A stretch of 21,014 bases of DNA, from the NCBI GenBank assembly GCA_024278395.1, contig JAJRTG010000192.1:1-21014 (forward strand), written 5' to 3'. Below, piece after piece: positions 6,901 to 13,521 of this stretch (positions are counted from its first letter, which is position 1; each line of letters begins with the position of its first letter). The position numbers and the translations under genes are program-made. Source of the stretch: Fidelibacterota bacterium (GTDB lineage: Bacteria > Bipolaricaulota > Bipolaricaulia > UBA7950 > UBA9294). Below the pieces are notes generated by a model. That model was not told the origin of the DNA. It ran no database searches and worked only from the letters and a program-made list of their open reading frames with translations.

Positions 6901-8954
6901 CCACCCACCTCCGTTATGACGAGGTTGCCGAACCTATCCACCTGCACCTGTTGTTCCGGGTAGACGACCGTGGTGCACGCCGGCTCCTCGATGATCGCTG
7001 GCCCGAGTAGCGGGGTCTCAAGCGGGATCAGACTCCGTTCGTACACTTTGCTCTGCGTCGGTCCCACCCCTTCGAAGTGGACCAGGCGTTCGCCCTTGAG
7101 CGCGCGGCCCAGGTCGCGCCCGGAGTTTGCGATCGGCTGCAGGGGCGGCTTGTCCACCGTCCCCCAACCGACCAGGTGGAAGTTCACAATCTCTACCGGA
7201 TCGTCCTGGCGGAACGAGTACGCCTGTTCGTGCAGCTCGTGGAACGTGCTTATCACTTTCTCCAAATCTCCGCTCTTGAGCACGTCTTTCGGGACCGGGG
7301 TGCGGACCGTGTGTTCCTGCCCCTTGTAGCGCAGATCGAGGAACCGCTCGATGACCACCCGGGACAAGGGGAACCCCTCCTCCTCGAATTGAGCGCGCGC
7401 TTCCTCTTCCAACGCGGAGAAGGAAGAGACGATGTAGTCCAGTCGGCTGGAATCGCAGGGAATGACCCGCGTGCGGATGAAGTCGTGACGCAGGTTCGTC
7501 ATCAGCATCCCCCAAGCCGAGAACTGTCCCGGAGCGTTGGGGACGATCACCTTGCGCATGCGCAGCTCGCGCGCCAGCCAGGCGCCGTGCAGCCCGCCGG
7601 CTCCGCCGTAGGCGACCAGGGTGAAGTCGCGCGGGTCGTACCCTCGCTCGATGCTCACCCGCTCGAGCGCCGCCTGCATGTTTGCGTTCGCCAGCCTGAG
7701 GATCCCCAGTGCGGCATCGAGCAGGCTGAGGTCGAACGGTTCGGCGATCTTCCGCACCGCTGCCTCCGCCTTCTCCACGTTCAGGCGCATCTCGCCGCCG
7801 AGGAAGTAATCGGGATTGAGCCTCCCGGTGAGGAGATTGGCGTCGGTGACCGTCGGTTCGGTCCCGCCGAGGTCGTAGCAGGCCGGTCCGGGATCGGCGC
7901 CGGCGCTCCGCGGCCCGACGTGCAGCGCTCCGCCCTGGTCGATCCAGGCGATGGACCCCCCGCCGGCCCCCACCTCCACGATATCGACGACCGGGATCTT
8001 GAGAGGATAACCGGCCCAAGTCGTCGTCTTCTCCAGGTGGTAGTCGGTGTTGATCTTTACACGTCCGTCGTCGATCAGACTAACCTTGGCGGTCGTCCCG
8101 CCCATGTCGAAGGCGATCACGCTCTTCTCCCCGACGACGCGGGCGATCGCCTCCGCCCCGATAACCCCGCCGACCGGGCCGGATTCCACCAGGTGGATCG
8201 GCACGCGGCGGGCGTGCGCGAACGCGGTGGTACCGCCGTTCGACTGCATCGCGTACTTCGTGCACCCGGCCCCCATCCCGGAAAGCTTCTCCTCCAGGGT
8301 GGTGAGGTAGAGCTCCGCCGCTGGCTGCACGTACGCGTTCATCACCGTGGTGTTCGTGCGCTCGTACTCGCGCCACTCCTGGGTGATCTCGTGTGACAGG
8401 GTGACCGCCGCCTCGGGGTACAGCTCGTTTATGATCTCCCGCGTGCGGCGCTCGTGCGCGTGGTTGGCGTAGGCATGGATGTAGCACACGGCGATCGCTT
8501 CGATCCCCGCTTTCTTGCACTCCTCCACCGCGGCGACCACGTCCTCCTCGACCAGCGGCTGTAGTACCTCGCCCCGGTAGTCGAGGCGCTCCCGCACCTC
8601 GAACCTGAACCGCCGCGGGACGAACGGCTCCGGTTTACGATAGAACAGGTTGTACATGCCGGTCCGGTTGGCGCGCTGGATCTCCAACACGTCGCAGAAG
8701 CCCTTGGTGGTGATGAGGGCTACCTTCGCTCCCTTCCGCTCGGTGAGGGCGTTGATCACCACCGTGGTCCCGTGCACGAACTGGCGGAACTCCGTCGTAT
8801 CCAAGCCGCTTTTCTCGATGGTGTGCGTCACGCCGTCCGCGAAGTTCGCCGGGGTGGTGAGTTCCTTCCCCAGCGTCACCGCACTCGTCGCCTCGTCCAG
8901 GCTCACGAAGTCGGTGAACGTGCCGCCGATGTCAATGGCCACCCGTTTAGCCAT
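6897..8954 (-). CDS. hyuA: Hydantoinase/oxoprolinase A-type subunit
   Basis: This is the ATP-binding subunit that pairs with the B subunit encoded next to it; these enzymes phosphorylate or activate the substrate before ring opening. The 685 residues fit the family. It has an actin/ASKHA-like phosphate-binding motif at the N-terminus (DIGGTFTDF, residues 8-16), a second such motif (AFDMGGTTAKVSLI) near residue 290, and the C-terminal half begins with the conserved segment GGAGGLHGAWLAREL. The ATG lies 1 bp after the regulator stop, with a GGAAGGAGG Shine-Dalgarno about 11 nt upstream inside the regulator gene. It has the same length and motifs as N-methylhydantoinase A; acetone carboxylase beta subunit is a related alternative, less likely because no gamma or alpha-like partner is present. 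Confidence 0.94.
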   Translation of the reverse strand: MAKRVAIDIGGTFTDFVSLDEATSAVTLGKELTTPANFADGVTHTIEKSGLDTTEFRQFVHGTTVVINALTERKGAKVALITTKGFCDVLEIQRANRTGMYNLFYRKPEPFVPRRFRFEVRERLDYRGEVLQPLVEEDVVAAVEECKKAGIEAIAVCYIHAYANHAHERRTREIINELYPEAAVTLSHEITQEWREYERTNTTVMNAYVQPAAELYLTTLEEKLSGMGAGCTKYAMQSNGGTTAFAHARRVPIHLVESGPVGGVIGAEAIARVVGEKSVIAFDMGGTTAKVSLIDDGRVKINTDYHLEKTTTWAGYPLKIPVVDIVEVGAGGGSIAWIDQGGALHVGPRSAGADPGPACYDLGGTEPTVTDANLLTGRLNPDYFLGGEMRLNVEKAEAAVRKIAEPFDLSLLDAALGILRLANANMQAALERVSIERGYDPRDFTLVAYGGAGGLHGAWLARELRMRKVIVPNAPGQFSAWGMLMTNLRHDFIRTRVIPCDSSRLDYIVSSFSALEEEARAQFEEEGFPLSRVVIERFLDLRYKGQEHTVRTPVPKDVLKSGDLEKVISTFHELHEQAYSFRQDDPVEIVNFHLVGWGTVDKPPLQPIANSGRDLGRALKGERLVHFEGVGPTQSKVYERSLIPLETPLLGPAIIEEPACTTVVYPEQQVQVDRFGNLVITEVGG

Positions 8955-8955
8955 G

Positions 8956-9525
8956 CTACAAGCGTCCTCCTTCCAAGAGTTTCAAGGTCAGCACCCATAG
9001 GACCTTGGCCGTGTCGTCCCCCGGGTTCTGTACGGTGTGAGGGCGGGAGGAGAAGAAGTGAAAGCTGTCTCCCACGTTGAGCACCTCCTTCTTGTCATCC
9101 ACCTGCAGCAGTATCTGTCCCTGCAGGACGTATCCGAACTCCTCCCCCTCGTGGGAGATAAGCGGGGGGCTGTAATGGGGGGGATACTCGGCGATCATCG
9201 CTTCGAGCACGCGATCCGGCATCCCCCCGGAGAGGAGGTTGTAGGTAACGTTGGAGTCCTCGATACGGATACGGCTGCGCGGATGTCCCGCCCTAAGCAC
9301 AAGAGGTCCATCGTTCACCGCTGCGAAGAAGTGGGTGAGGGGGATCCCGAGCGCTTCACATATCGCGTGCAATGATGAGATCGAGATGGATGAAAGTCCC
9401 CGCTCAACTTGAGAGAGGAACCCAACCGACAATCCGCAGCGAGCCGAGAATTCTTCCAATGTCCACCCTTTCTGCTGCCGCAGCGTACGTACCCTGCGTC
9501 CGATGTGTTCTATCTCTTCGCGCAT
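8956..9525 (-). CDS. XRE-family regulator with C-terminal cupin domain
   Basis: This 189-residue DNA-binding regulator has an N-terminal HTH_3 domain at residues 8-65 (LEEFSARCGLSVGFLSQVERG is the helix-turn-helix core) and a small cupin at about 105-185 (HEGEEFGYVLQGQILLQV, then GDSFHFFSSRPHTVQN). Proteins of this plan (PuuR, SutR and relatives) sense small molecules with the cupin and often control the adjacent catabolic operon. It is the first gene of the long minus-strand operon and its stop is 1 bp from hyuA, so it most likely regulates that operon and itself. No Shine-Dalgarno precedes the ATG; the -10 box ends only 7 nt away, suggesting a leaderless transcript. Confidence 0.92.
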   Translation of the reverse strand: MREEIEHIGRRVRTLRQQKGWTLEEFSARCGLSVGFLSQVERGLSSISISSLHAICEALGIPLTHFFAAVNDGPLVLRAGHPRSRIRIEDSNVTYNLLSGGMPDRVLEAMIAEYPPHYSPPLISHEGEEFGYVLQGQILLQVDDKKEVLNVGDSFHFFSSRPHTVQNPGDDTAKVLWVLTLKLLEGGRL

Positions 9526-9532
9526 ATTTTTC

Positions 9533-9560
9533 AGTATAGTGAAAAATTTTTATACGTCAA
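9533..9560 (-). promoter_or_regulatory. Sigma-70-type promoter of the regulator-hydantoinase-transporter operon
   Basis: On the minus strand a TTGACG -35 box (9555-9560) and a TATACT -10 box (9533-9538) are separated by 16 bp; each matches the consensus at 5 of 6 positions. The -10 box ends 7 nt before the ATG at 9525, so the predicted transcript starts at or next to the ATG and has no room for a Shine-Dalgarno. The A/T-rich spacer contains AAAAATTTTT. Confidence 0.75.
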
Positions 9561-9568
9561 GCTTGACG
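9555..9568. promoter_or_regulatory. Perfect 14-bp palindrome, candidate operator
   Basis: CGTCAAGCTTGACG is a perfect inverted repeat that includes the whole -35 box of the regulator promoter. A dimeric XRE-type repressor bound here would block RNA polymerase, so the simplest reading is the autoregulatory site of the adjacent XRE-cupin protein. Binding is inferred; the symmetry and position are seen directly. Confidence 0.6.
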
Positions 9569-9629
9569 CGGTGGAACTAACCACGAGTGTGTGCAAATTT
9601 CGTTCAGGTCGTAAGAAATTCCTTCACTT

Positions 9630-9659
9630 TTGTCAAATAAATATTCCGTCACGTATAAA
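9630..9659 (+). promoter_or_regulatory. Possible upstream promoter for the Mth938-like gene
   Basis: TTGTCA (9630-9635) and TATAAA (9654-9659) are spaced by 18 bp and each match the sigma-70 consensus at 5 of 6 positions. A transcript would start near 9666, about 40 nt before the ATG at 9706. It would be a second promoter in addition to the closer one at 9671-9698. The rest of the 180-bp divergent intergenic region (9526-9705) holds the regulator promoter, its palindrome, and a loose inverted repeat (AATTTC at 9596, GAAATT at 9615). Confidence 0.45.
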
Positions 9660-9670
9660 ACCCAGCGGTG

Positions 9671-9698
9671 TTGGCCCGTCGCGGTTCGGGGGTACAAT
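9671..9698 (+). promoter_or_regulatory. Promoter immediately upstream of the Mth938-like gene
   Basis: A TTGGCC -35 (9671-9676) and TACAAT -10 (9693-9698) are 16 bp apart. The -10 ends 7 nt before the ATG at 9706, so transcription would begin at the start codon and the mRNA would be leaderless. No Shine-Dalgarno is placed correctly for this ATG. Confidence 0.55.
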
Positions 9699-9705
9699 AG
9701 AACAA

Positions 9706-10053
9706 ATGGCTCGCATAACTGACTATCGGTTCGGGCAGGTGAAGATCGACGGGAGGCCCCACCATCGTGATGTTCTCATCCTCGGGGATGAGATCCTCTC
9801 ACCGTGGGTGCGTCGGGAGGGGCACTCCCTGTGTCCGGATGATCTTGCCTGGGTTGTCTCCCGCAGGCCGCGGGCGCTCGTCATCGGGACCGGGGCGTTC
9901 GGTCGGCTCAGGGTGCCGGAGGAGACGAGAAAATGGTTGGATTCCCAGGGGATCGAACTTATCGCCCTCCCCACCGACAGGGCGGTCGAGGAGTACAACC
10001 GCCGCGCCGAGGCTGCGGAACGCGTTGCCTGCGGGCTTCACCTAACATGCTAG
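9706..10053 (+). CDS. Mth938-like domain protein (DUF498 family)
   Basis: This small cytosolic protein of 115 residues shows the fold and motifs of the Mth938/NDUFAF3 family: an N-terminal beta-rich part (YRFGQVKIDGRPHHRDVLIL), a WVRREGHSL segment, then the family core RPRALVIGTGAFGRLRVPEE and a C-terminal helix with AVEEYNRR. Bacterial members have no firmly assigned activity; the eukaryotic relative NDUFAF3 helps assemble respiratory complex I. The start at 9706 is the family's normal N-terminus; the frame is open upstream to 9409, but that part overlaps the divergent regulator and lies before the promoter. The M42 peptidase gene follows 49 bp downstream, probably co-transcribed. Confidence 0.85.
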   Translation: MARITDYRFGQVKIDGRPHHRDVLILGDEILSPWVRREGHSLCPDDLAWVVSRRPRALVIGTGAFGRLRVPEETRKWLDSQGIELIALPTDRAVEEYNRRAEAAERVACGLHLTC

Positions 10054-10102
10054 AACTTCTTCATCGGACTGGGTACACTCCACCTCAACGAGAGGAGGAA
10101 CG

Positions 10103-11167
10103 ATGGAGAAAGATCGTATTGAGTTCCTGCGCAGGTTTATGGAGACGGCGTGCCCGTCCGGATTTGAACAGAGGGCGTCACAGGTGTGGCGGGAGGAGGC
10201 GGACAAGTTCGCCGACCGTACCTGGACGGACATGCACGGGAACAGCTTTGCGGTGGTGAACGAGGGCGGGAGCCCGCGCGTGATGCTCGCCGGCCACATC
10301 GATGAGATCGGGTTGATGATCACCTACATCGACGAGCACGGGTATCTCTCGTTCACCGGGATCGGGGGCTGGGACCTCCAGGTCCTTCCCGGCCAGCGGG
10401 TGCAGATCCATACCAAGGATGGAACGGTCCTCGGGGTGATCGGACGCAAGCCGATCCACCTGCTCAAGGACGAGGAGCGGAAGAAGGTCGTGAAGTTCGA
10501 GGACCTGTGGATCGACATCGGGGCGAAGGATAAGGACGAGGCGGAAGGGCTGGTCGGGATCGGGGATCCGGCCGTGCTCGACTACTCGTTCGCCGAGCTG
10601 CGCAACGACCTCGTCACCGCACGCGGGTTCGACGACCGGATCGGGGCGTTCGTCGTACTGGAAGCGGCCCGTCTCGTATCCGAGATGAACCCGAAGGCGG
10701 CGGTGTACGCCGTGGCCACGGTGCAGGAGGAGGTGGGGCTGCGCGGGGCGCGGACGAGCGCGTTTGGGATCGATCCCAAGGTGGGGATCGCCGTCGACGT
10801 GGGGTTCGCCACCGACACTCCGGGGATGGGGAACGAGAAGAAGATGGTCGGGGACATCGCGATGGGCAAGGGCCCGATGATCGCCCGCGGCCCGAACATC
10901 AACCCGAAGGTGTTCGCCCTCCTGGTCGAGACGGCGAAGGAGGAGGGCATTCCCTATCAGATAGAAGGGGCGCCGCGCGGTACCGGAACCGACGCCAACG
11001 CGATCCAGCTCACCCGCGCCGGGGTGGCGACCGGGCTGATATCGGTTCCCAACCGGTACATGCACTCTCCGTGTGAGATCGTCCATCTGGGGGATGTGGA
11101 GAACATCGCCAAGCTGATCGCCCATGCGGCGGCGCGGATCGACGACGATATGGATCTCATTCCGTAG
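10103..11167 (+). CDS. M42-family metallo-aminopeptidase
   Basis: This 354-residue cytoplasmic, usually dodecameric, cobalt/zinc aminopeptidase of the TET/FrvX/glutamyl-aminopeptidase group trims short peptides from the N-terminus. Visible site residues are His65 and Asp67 in AGHIDEIG, the bridging Asp in GFDDRIG (about 177), the catalytic/ligand pair Glu209-Glu210 in QEEVGLRGA, Asp232 in VDVGF, and His321 in RYMHSPCE. Length is normal for the family. The ATG has a strong GAGGAGGA Shine-Dalgarno 4 nt away. A weak -10-like TACACT sits at 10074-10079 without a good -35, so transcription probably comes from the gene upstream. A hairpin terminator follows the stop. Confidence 0.95.
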   Translation: MEKDRIEFLRRFMETACPSGFEQRASQVWREEADKFADRTWTDMHGNSFAVVNEGGSPRVMLAGHIDEIGLMITYIDEHGYLSFTGIGGWDLQVLPGQRVQIHTKDGTVLGVIGRKPIHLLKDEERKKVVKFEDLWIDIGAKDKDEAEGLVGIGDPAVLDYSFAELRNDLVTARGFDDRIGAFVVLEAARLVSEMNPKAAVYAVATVQEEVGLRGARTSAFGIDPKVGIAVDVGFATDTPGMGNEKKMVGDIAMGKGPMIARGPNINPKVFALLVETAKEEGIPYQIEGAPRGTGTDANAIQLTRAGVATGLISVPNRYMHSPCEIVHLGDVENIAKLIAHAAARIDDDMDLIP

Positions 11168-11171
11168 TCAG

Positions 11172-11210
11172 AAAAAATGCGGGGTCGGGCGTCCGGCCCC
11201 GCTTTCTCCT
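11172..11210. terminator. Bidirectional intrinsic terminator between M42 and M32 peptidase genes
   Basis: A 10-bp stem (11179-11188 with 11193-11202, one G-U-type mismatch) closes the 4-nt loop GCGT. In the plus direction it is followed by TTTCTCCTT; in the minus direction it is followed by ATTTTTT, the better T-run. It lies exactly between the stops of two convergent genes (11167 and 11210), so it can end both transcripts. Confidence 0.85.
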
Positions 11211-12703
11211 TACAATCCATAGATCTCCGAGTACTTCTGCACGACGTAGTTGATGAAGTACCCGGAGTCTGGTTCCTCCCCGGTTGCCTCTTTGAGCAGG
11301 TCGATCGGGTCGTAGATCCTTCCGTACCGGTGGATCTTATCCCGTAGCCAAGAGAGGAGTGGTGAGAAGTCGCCTTTGGCGAACCGCTCCTCCAGATCCG
11401 GGATCTCCTGCTTCGCCTTGGCAAACAGCTGCGCCGCGTACAGGTTGCCGAGCATGTAGGACGGGAAGTATCCGAACATCCCGCCCGACCAGTGCACGTC
11501 CTGCAACACCCCGTGGGCATCGTCCGGCGGGACCACCCCGAGGTAGCGCTCCATCGCCTCGTTCCACAGCTCGGGCAGGTCCTTTGCCGCGATCCTCCCG
11601 TTGATCAATCCCTCTTCGAGCTCGAACCGGAGCATGATGTGCAGGTTATAGGTCACCTCATCGGCCTCCACCCGGATCAATGACGGTTCGACCACGTTCA
11701 CCGCCCTGTAGATCTCCTCCGGCGAGGCTGCGGCGAACTGGGGGAAGACCTCGGAGATGATCGGGGAGAAGAACCGCCAGAACGGAAGGCTGCGCCCGAC
11801 CATGTTCTCCCACATGCGTGATTGCGATTCGTGGATCCCCATCGATGCTCCGTCGTCAAGCCCGGTCCAGCGGAGCTCGTCCGGGATCCCCTGGTCGTAC
11901 AGGGCGTGTCCGCCCTCGTGCATCGAGCTGTACAGCCCGGAGAACGGGTCGTCCTCGAGGAACCGGGTGGTGATGCGCACGTCCCCCGGTCCGGTCGTGA
12001 TGGTGAACGGATGGACGGTCGTATCGAGCCTGCCCGCGGTGAAGTCGTATCCGATCGCCTCGAGCGCCCGCCGGGAGAGCTCGCGCTGCTTCTCCGCGGG
12101 AAACTTCCCGCGGGTGAACTCGGTGTGCGGCCGTGTCCCTTCATCGACGAGGTGCTTGATGAACGGGGCGAGCTTGTCTTTGAGCGGGGCGATGATCTCC
12201 CGCAGCTGCGCCGTGGTCATTCCGGGCTCGTACTCCTCGATCAACGCATCGTAGGGGTTTTCGGAGTAACCGAAATACTCGGCGAACCGGCGCGAGTAGT
12301 CGACCATCTTCTCAAGATGCGGGAGGAAGCTGGCGAAATCGGAAGCGGCGCGCGCCTTCTCCCACGCCGTCTCGCTCTCCGCCCGGGCGATGGAGAACTC
12401 CTCGAACAGATCCGGTGGGATTGCCCTGTAGCGGCGGTACTCCCTTCCCACCACGCGGACGCTTGCGCGATCCCGCTCCGAGAGATCGTCCCGTTCCTCA
12501 AGCTCCTCGAGGTAGCGGCCGAGCTCATCGGAGATCGAGAGCTCGAAGATCATCTTGGAGAGTTTTCCGATCACTTCAGCGCGGGCGGAGTGCCCCTTTT
12601 CCGGGAGGTGGGTGCGCTGGTCCCAGTGGAGCAGGGAAAGGCTCGAGTTGAGTTTACCGATCTCGCGCAGGTGCTTCTTGTACAGTGAGAGTGTATCAGA
12701 CAT
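11210..12703 (-). CDS. M32-family metallocarboxypeptidase (Taq carboxypeptidase type)
   Basis: This 497-residue cytoplasmic zinc carboxypeptidase removes C-terminal residues from peptides. The zinc motif HEGGH is at residues 262-266 in SSMHEGGHALYDQG, and the third-ligand motif HESQSR follows at 291-296. Other family marks are LHWDQRTHLP (25-34), HPFTITTGPGDVRITTR (231-247), and GYFPSYMLGNLYAAQLF near the C-terminus. The family is normally about 500 residues. The ATG has a GAGGAGG Shine-Dalgarno about 5 nt upstream. It has its own promoter (12735-12763) that begins inside the last codons of the thioredoxin gene, and it shares a terminator with the convergent M42 gene. Together the two enzymes could digest imported peptides from both ends. 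Confidence 0.95.
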   Translation of the reverse strand: MSDTLSLYKKHLREIGKLNSSLSLLHWDQRTHLPEKGHSARAEVIGKLSKMIFELSISDELGRYLEELEERDDLSERDRASVRVVGREYRRYRAIPPDLFEEFSIARAESETAWEKARAASDFASFLPHLEKMVDYSRRFAEYFGYSENPYDALIEEYEPGMTTAQLREIIAPLKDKLAPFIKHLVDEGTRPHTEFTRGKFPAEKQRELSRRALEAIGYDFTAGRLDTTVHPFTITTGPGDVRITTRFLEDDPFSGLYSSMHEGGHALYDQGIPDELRWTGLDDGASMGIHESQSRMWENMVGRSLPFWRFFSPIISEVFPQFAAASPEEIYRAVNVVEPSLIRVEADEVTYNLHIMLRFELEEGLINGRIAAKDLPELWNEAMERYLGVVPPDDAHGVLQDVHWSGGMFGYFPSYMLGNLYAAQLFAKAKQEIPDLEERFAKGDFSPLLSWLRDKIHRYGRIYDPIDLLKEATGEEPDSGYFINYVVQKYSEIYGL

Positions 12704-12734
12704 CAGACCTCCTCGTTGTTTGCGATGTGCCGGG

Positions 12735-12763
12735 ATTATACTGGGAGAAAAGGCCTATTTGAA
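12735..12763 (-). promoter_or_regulatory. Sigma-70-type promoter of the M32 carboxypeptidase gene
   Basis: On the minus strand TTCAAA (12758-12763) and a consensus TATAAT (12735-12740) are separated by 17 bp. The predicted start near 12728 gives a leader of about 25 nt that includes the Shine-Dalgarno. The -35 box is formed by the last two sense codons (Phe-Lys) of the upstream thioredoxin gene. Confidence 0.75.
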
Positions 12764-13471
12764 CAACGAAGAGAGGAATGATTCGGTGAGACGCAGCGGA
12801 TGGCCGGAGAACCGGATCACCCCCTCGGGATCGAGGACGAAGGTGTGGGGGATCCCGTAGATCCCGTATTCGCGCGCCACCCCCTGTGAGGCGGATACCG
12901 AGCCCCAAAGCGCGATGAGGTCGTGGTATCCATTGGCTTCCAGATAAGAACGGGCGTCTGATGCGCTCCGATCGAGGCTCACCCCGAGGAGGACGATCCC
13001 CCGGTCCTTGAACTCCTCATAGTACTCCCGGAGCTTTGGCATCGAAGCCCGGCACGGCGGGCACCAACTCGCCCAGAAATCGAGGATCACCACGTGACCG
13101 CGGAAATCGGAGAGGGAGACGGACCTGCCGTCAAGATCGGGCAGGGTGAAATCTGGTGCCCGTTCCCCTACGTTTATCCCCACGGGAACGGAGCTTTCTA
13201 CCGGGGGAAGCTTCTGGGGTTGCTCCGCTGCGGCTTCGGTATCTGTCGACTGAAGCTCCTCTTCTGGGGCTGGGGTTGCGTCTTGGCCTGAGGGGCTCCC
13301 AACCGGGCTGGACACAGGGTTTGTCGAGATGGTCGGCGTTCCGCGGTTGAGGAGGATCCCGGCGGTCACCCCGCCGCCGACGGCGATGACGAAGACCGCG
13401 GCGGCGATGATCCATGCGGTCCTGTTTCGGAACAGCGAACGCTTCTCGGCTTTCTTTTCTCTTTCCGACAT
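12755..13471 (-). CDS. Membrane-anchored TlpA-type thioredoxin-fold protein
   Basis: This is a 238-residue thiol-disulfide oxidoreductase or peroxiredoxin-like protein held outside the membrane. A basic N-terminus (RSLFRNR) is followed by one transmembrane anchor (residues 19-41), then a Pro/Ser/Glu/Gln-rich flexible linker (about 45-95), then an AhpC/TSA-TlpA domain: GERAPDFTLPDLDG, active site WCPPC (Cys137, Cys140) and cis-proline in GIPHTFV (208). Such proteins reduce disulfides for cytochrome c or metal-centre maturation, or defend against oxidants. The chosen ATG at 13471 lies 9 nt after a good -10 box; the frame also reads upstream from a TTG at 13489, but that precedes the likely transcript start. 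It is divergent from an ArsR-type repressor. Confidence 0.92.
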   Translation of the reverse strand: MSEREKKAEKRSLFRNRTAWIIAAAVFVIAVGGGVTAGILLNRGTPTISTNPVSSPVGSPSGQDATPAPEEELQSTDTEAAAEQPQKLPPVESSVPVGINVGERAPDFTLPDLDGRSVSLSDFRGHVVILDFWASWCPPCRASMPKLREYYEEFKDRGIVLLGVSLDRSASDARSYLEANGYHDLIALWGSVSASQGVAREYGIYGIPHTFVLDPEGVIRFSGHPLRLTESFLSSLFK

Positions 13472-13490
13472 GGTAATATCATGATACAAT
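13463..13490 (+). promoter_or_regulatory. Possible promoter of the arsR-type gene
   Basis: TACAAT (13485-13490) is a good -10 box with a poor -35 (TTCCGA, 13463-13468) 16 bp upstream. The transcript would start near 13497, leaving a 25-nt leader with a GGAGCGAGG Shine-Dalgarno before the ATG at 13522. It overlaps the divergent thioredoxin promoter, so the two would compete for polymerase. Confidence 0.4.
13477..13486. promoter_or_regulatory. Palindrome over the thioredoxin -10 box, candidate repressor site
   Basis: TATCATGATA is a perfect 10-bp palindrome that contains the -10 box of the thioredoxin gene; a second palindrome, ATTTAAAT, lies at 13494-13501 in the same spacer. ArsR-family dimers bind AT-rich inverted repeats that overlap promoters, so this is a plausible operator for the adjacent gene. 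The match to any known operator is not established. Confidence 0.4.
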
Positions 13491-13509
13491 AATATTTAAA
13501 TCTTCTCAA
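13481..13509 (-). promoter_or_regulatory. Sigma-70-type promoter of the thioredoxin-like gene
   Basis: On the minus strand TTGAGA (13504-13509) and TATCAT (13481-13486) are exactly 17 bp apart, each matching consensus at 5 of 6 positions. The -10 ends 9 nt before the ATG at 13471, so the transcript has a leader of only about 2-3 nt and no Shine-Dalgarno. Confidence 0.7.
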
Positions 13510-13521
13510 GTCGGAGCGAGG

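Noticed and set aside
5980..8396. Long open frames on the plus strand (327 and 439 codons) opposite hyuB and hyuA, and a 333-codon minus-strand frame at 7018-8019
   Set aside because: They lie entirely inside well-supported family genes. Their translations are Arg/Gly/Asp/His-rich with no domain motif, as expected from GC-rich codons read in other frames.
9409..9705. Upstream extension of the Mth938-like reading frame to 214 residues
   Set aside because: It overlaps the divergent regulator gene and the promoters, and the family N-terminus fits the ATG at 9706.
13472..13489. TTG at 13489 as start of the TlpA-type protein
   Set aside because: It lies over the -10 box and spacer, upstream of the predicted transcript start.
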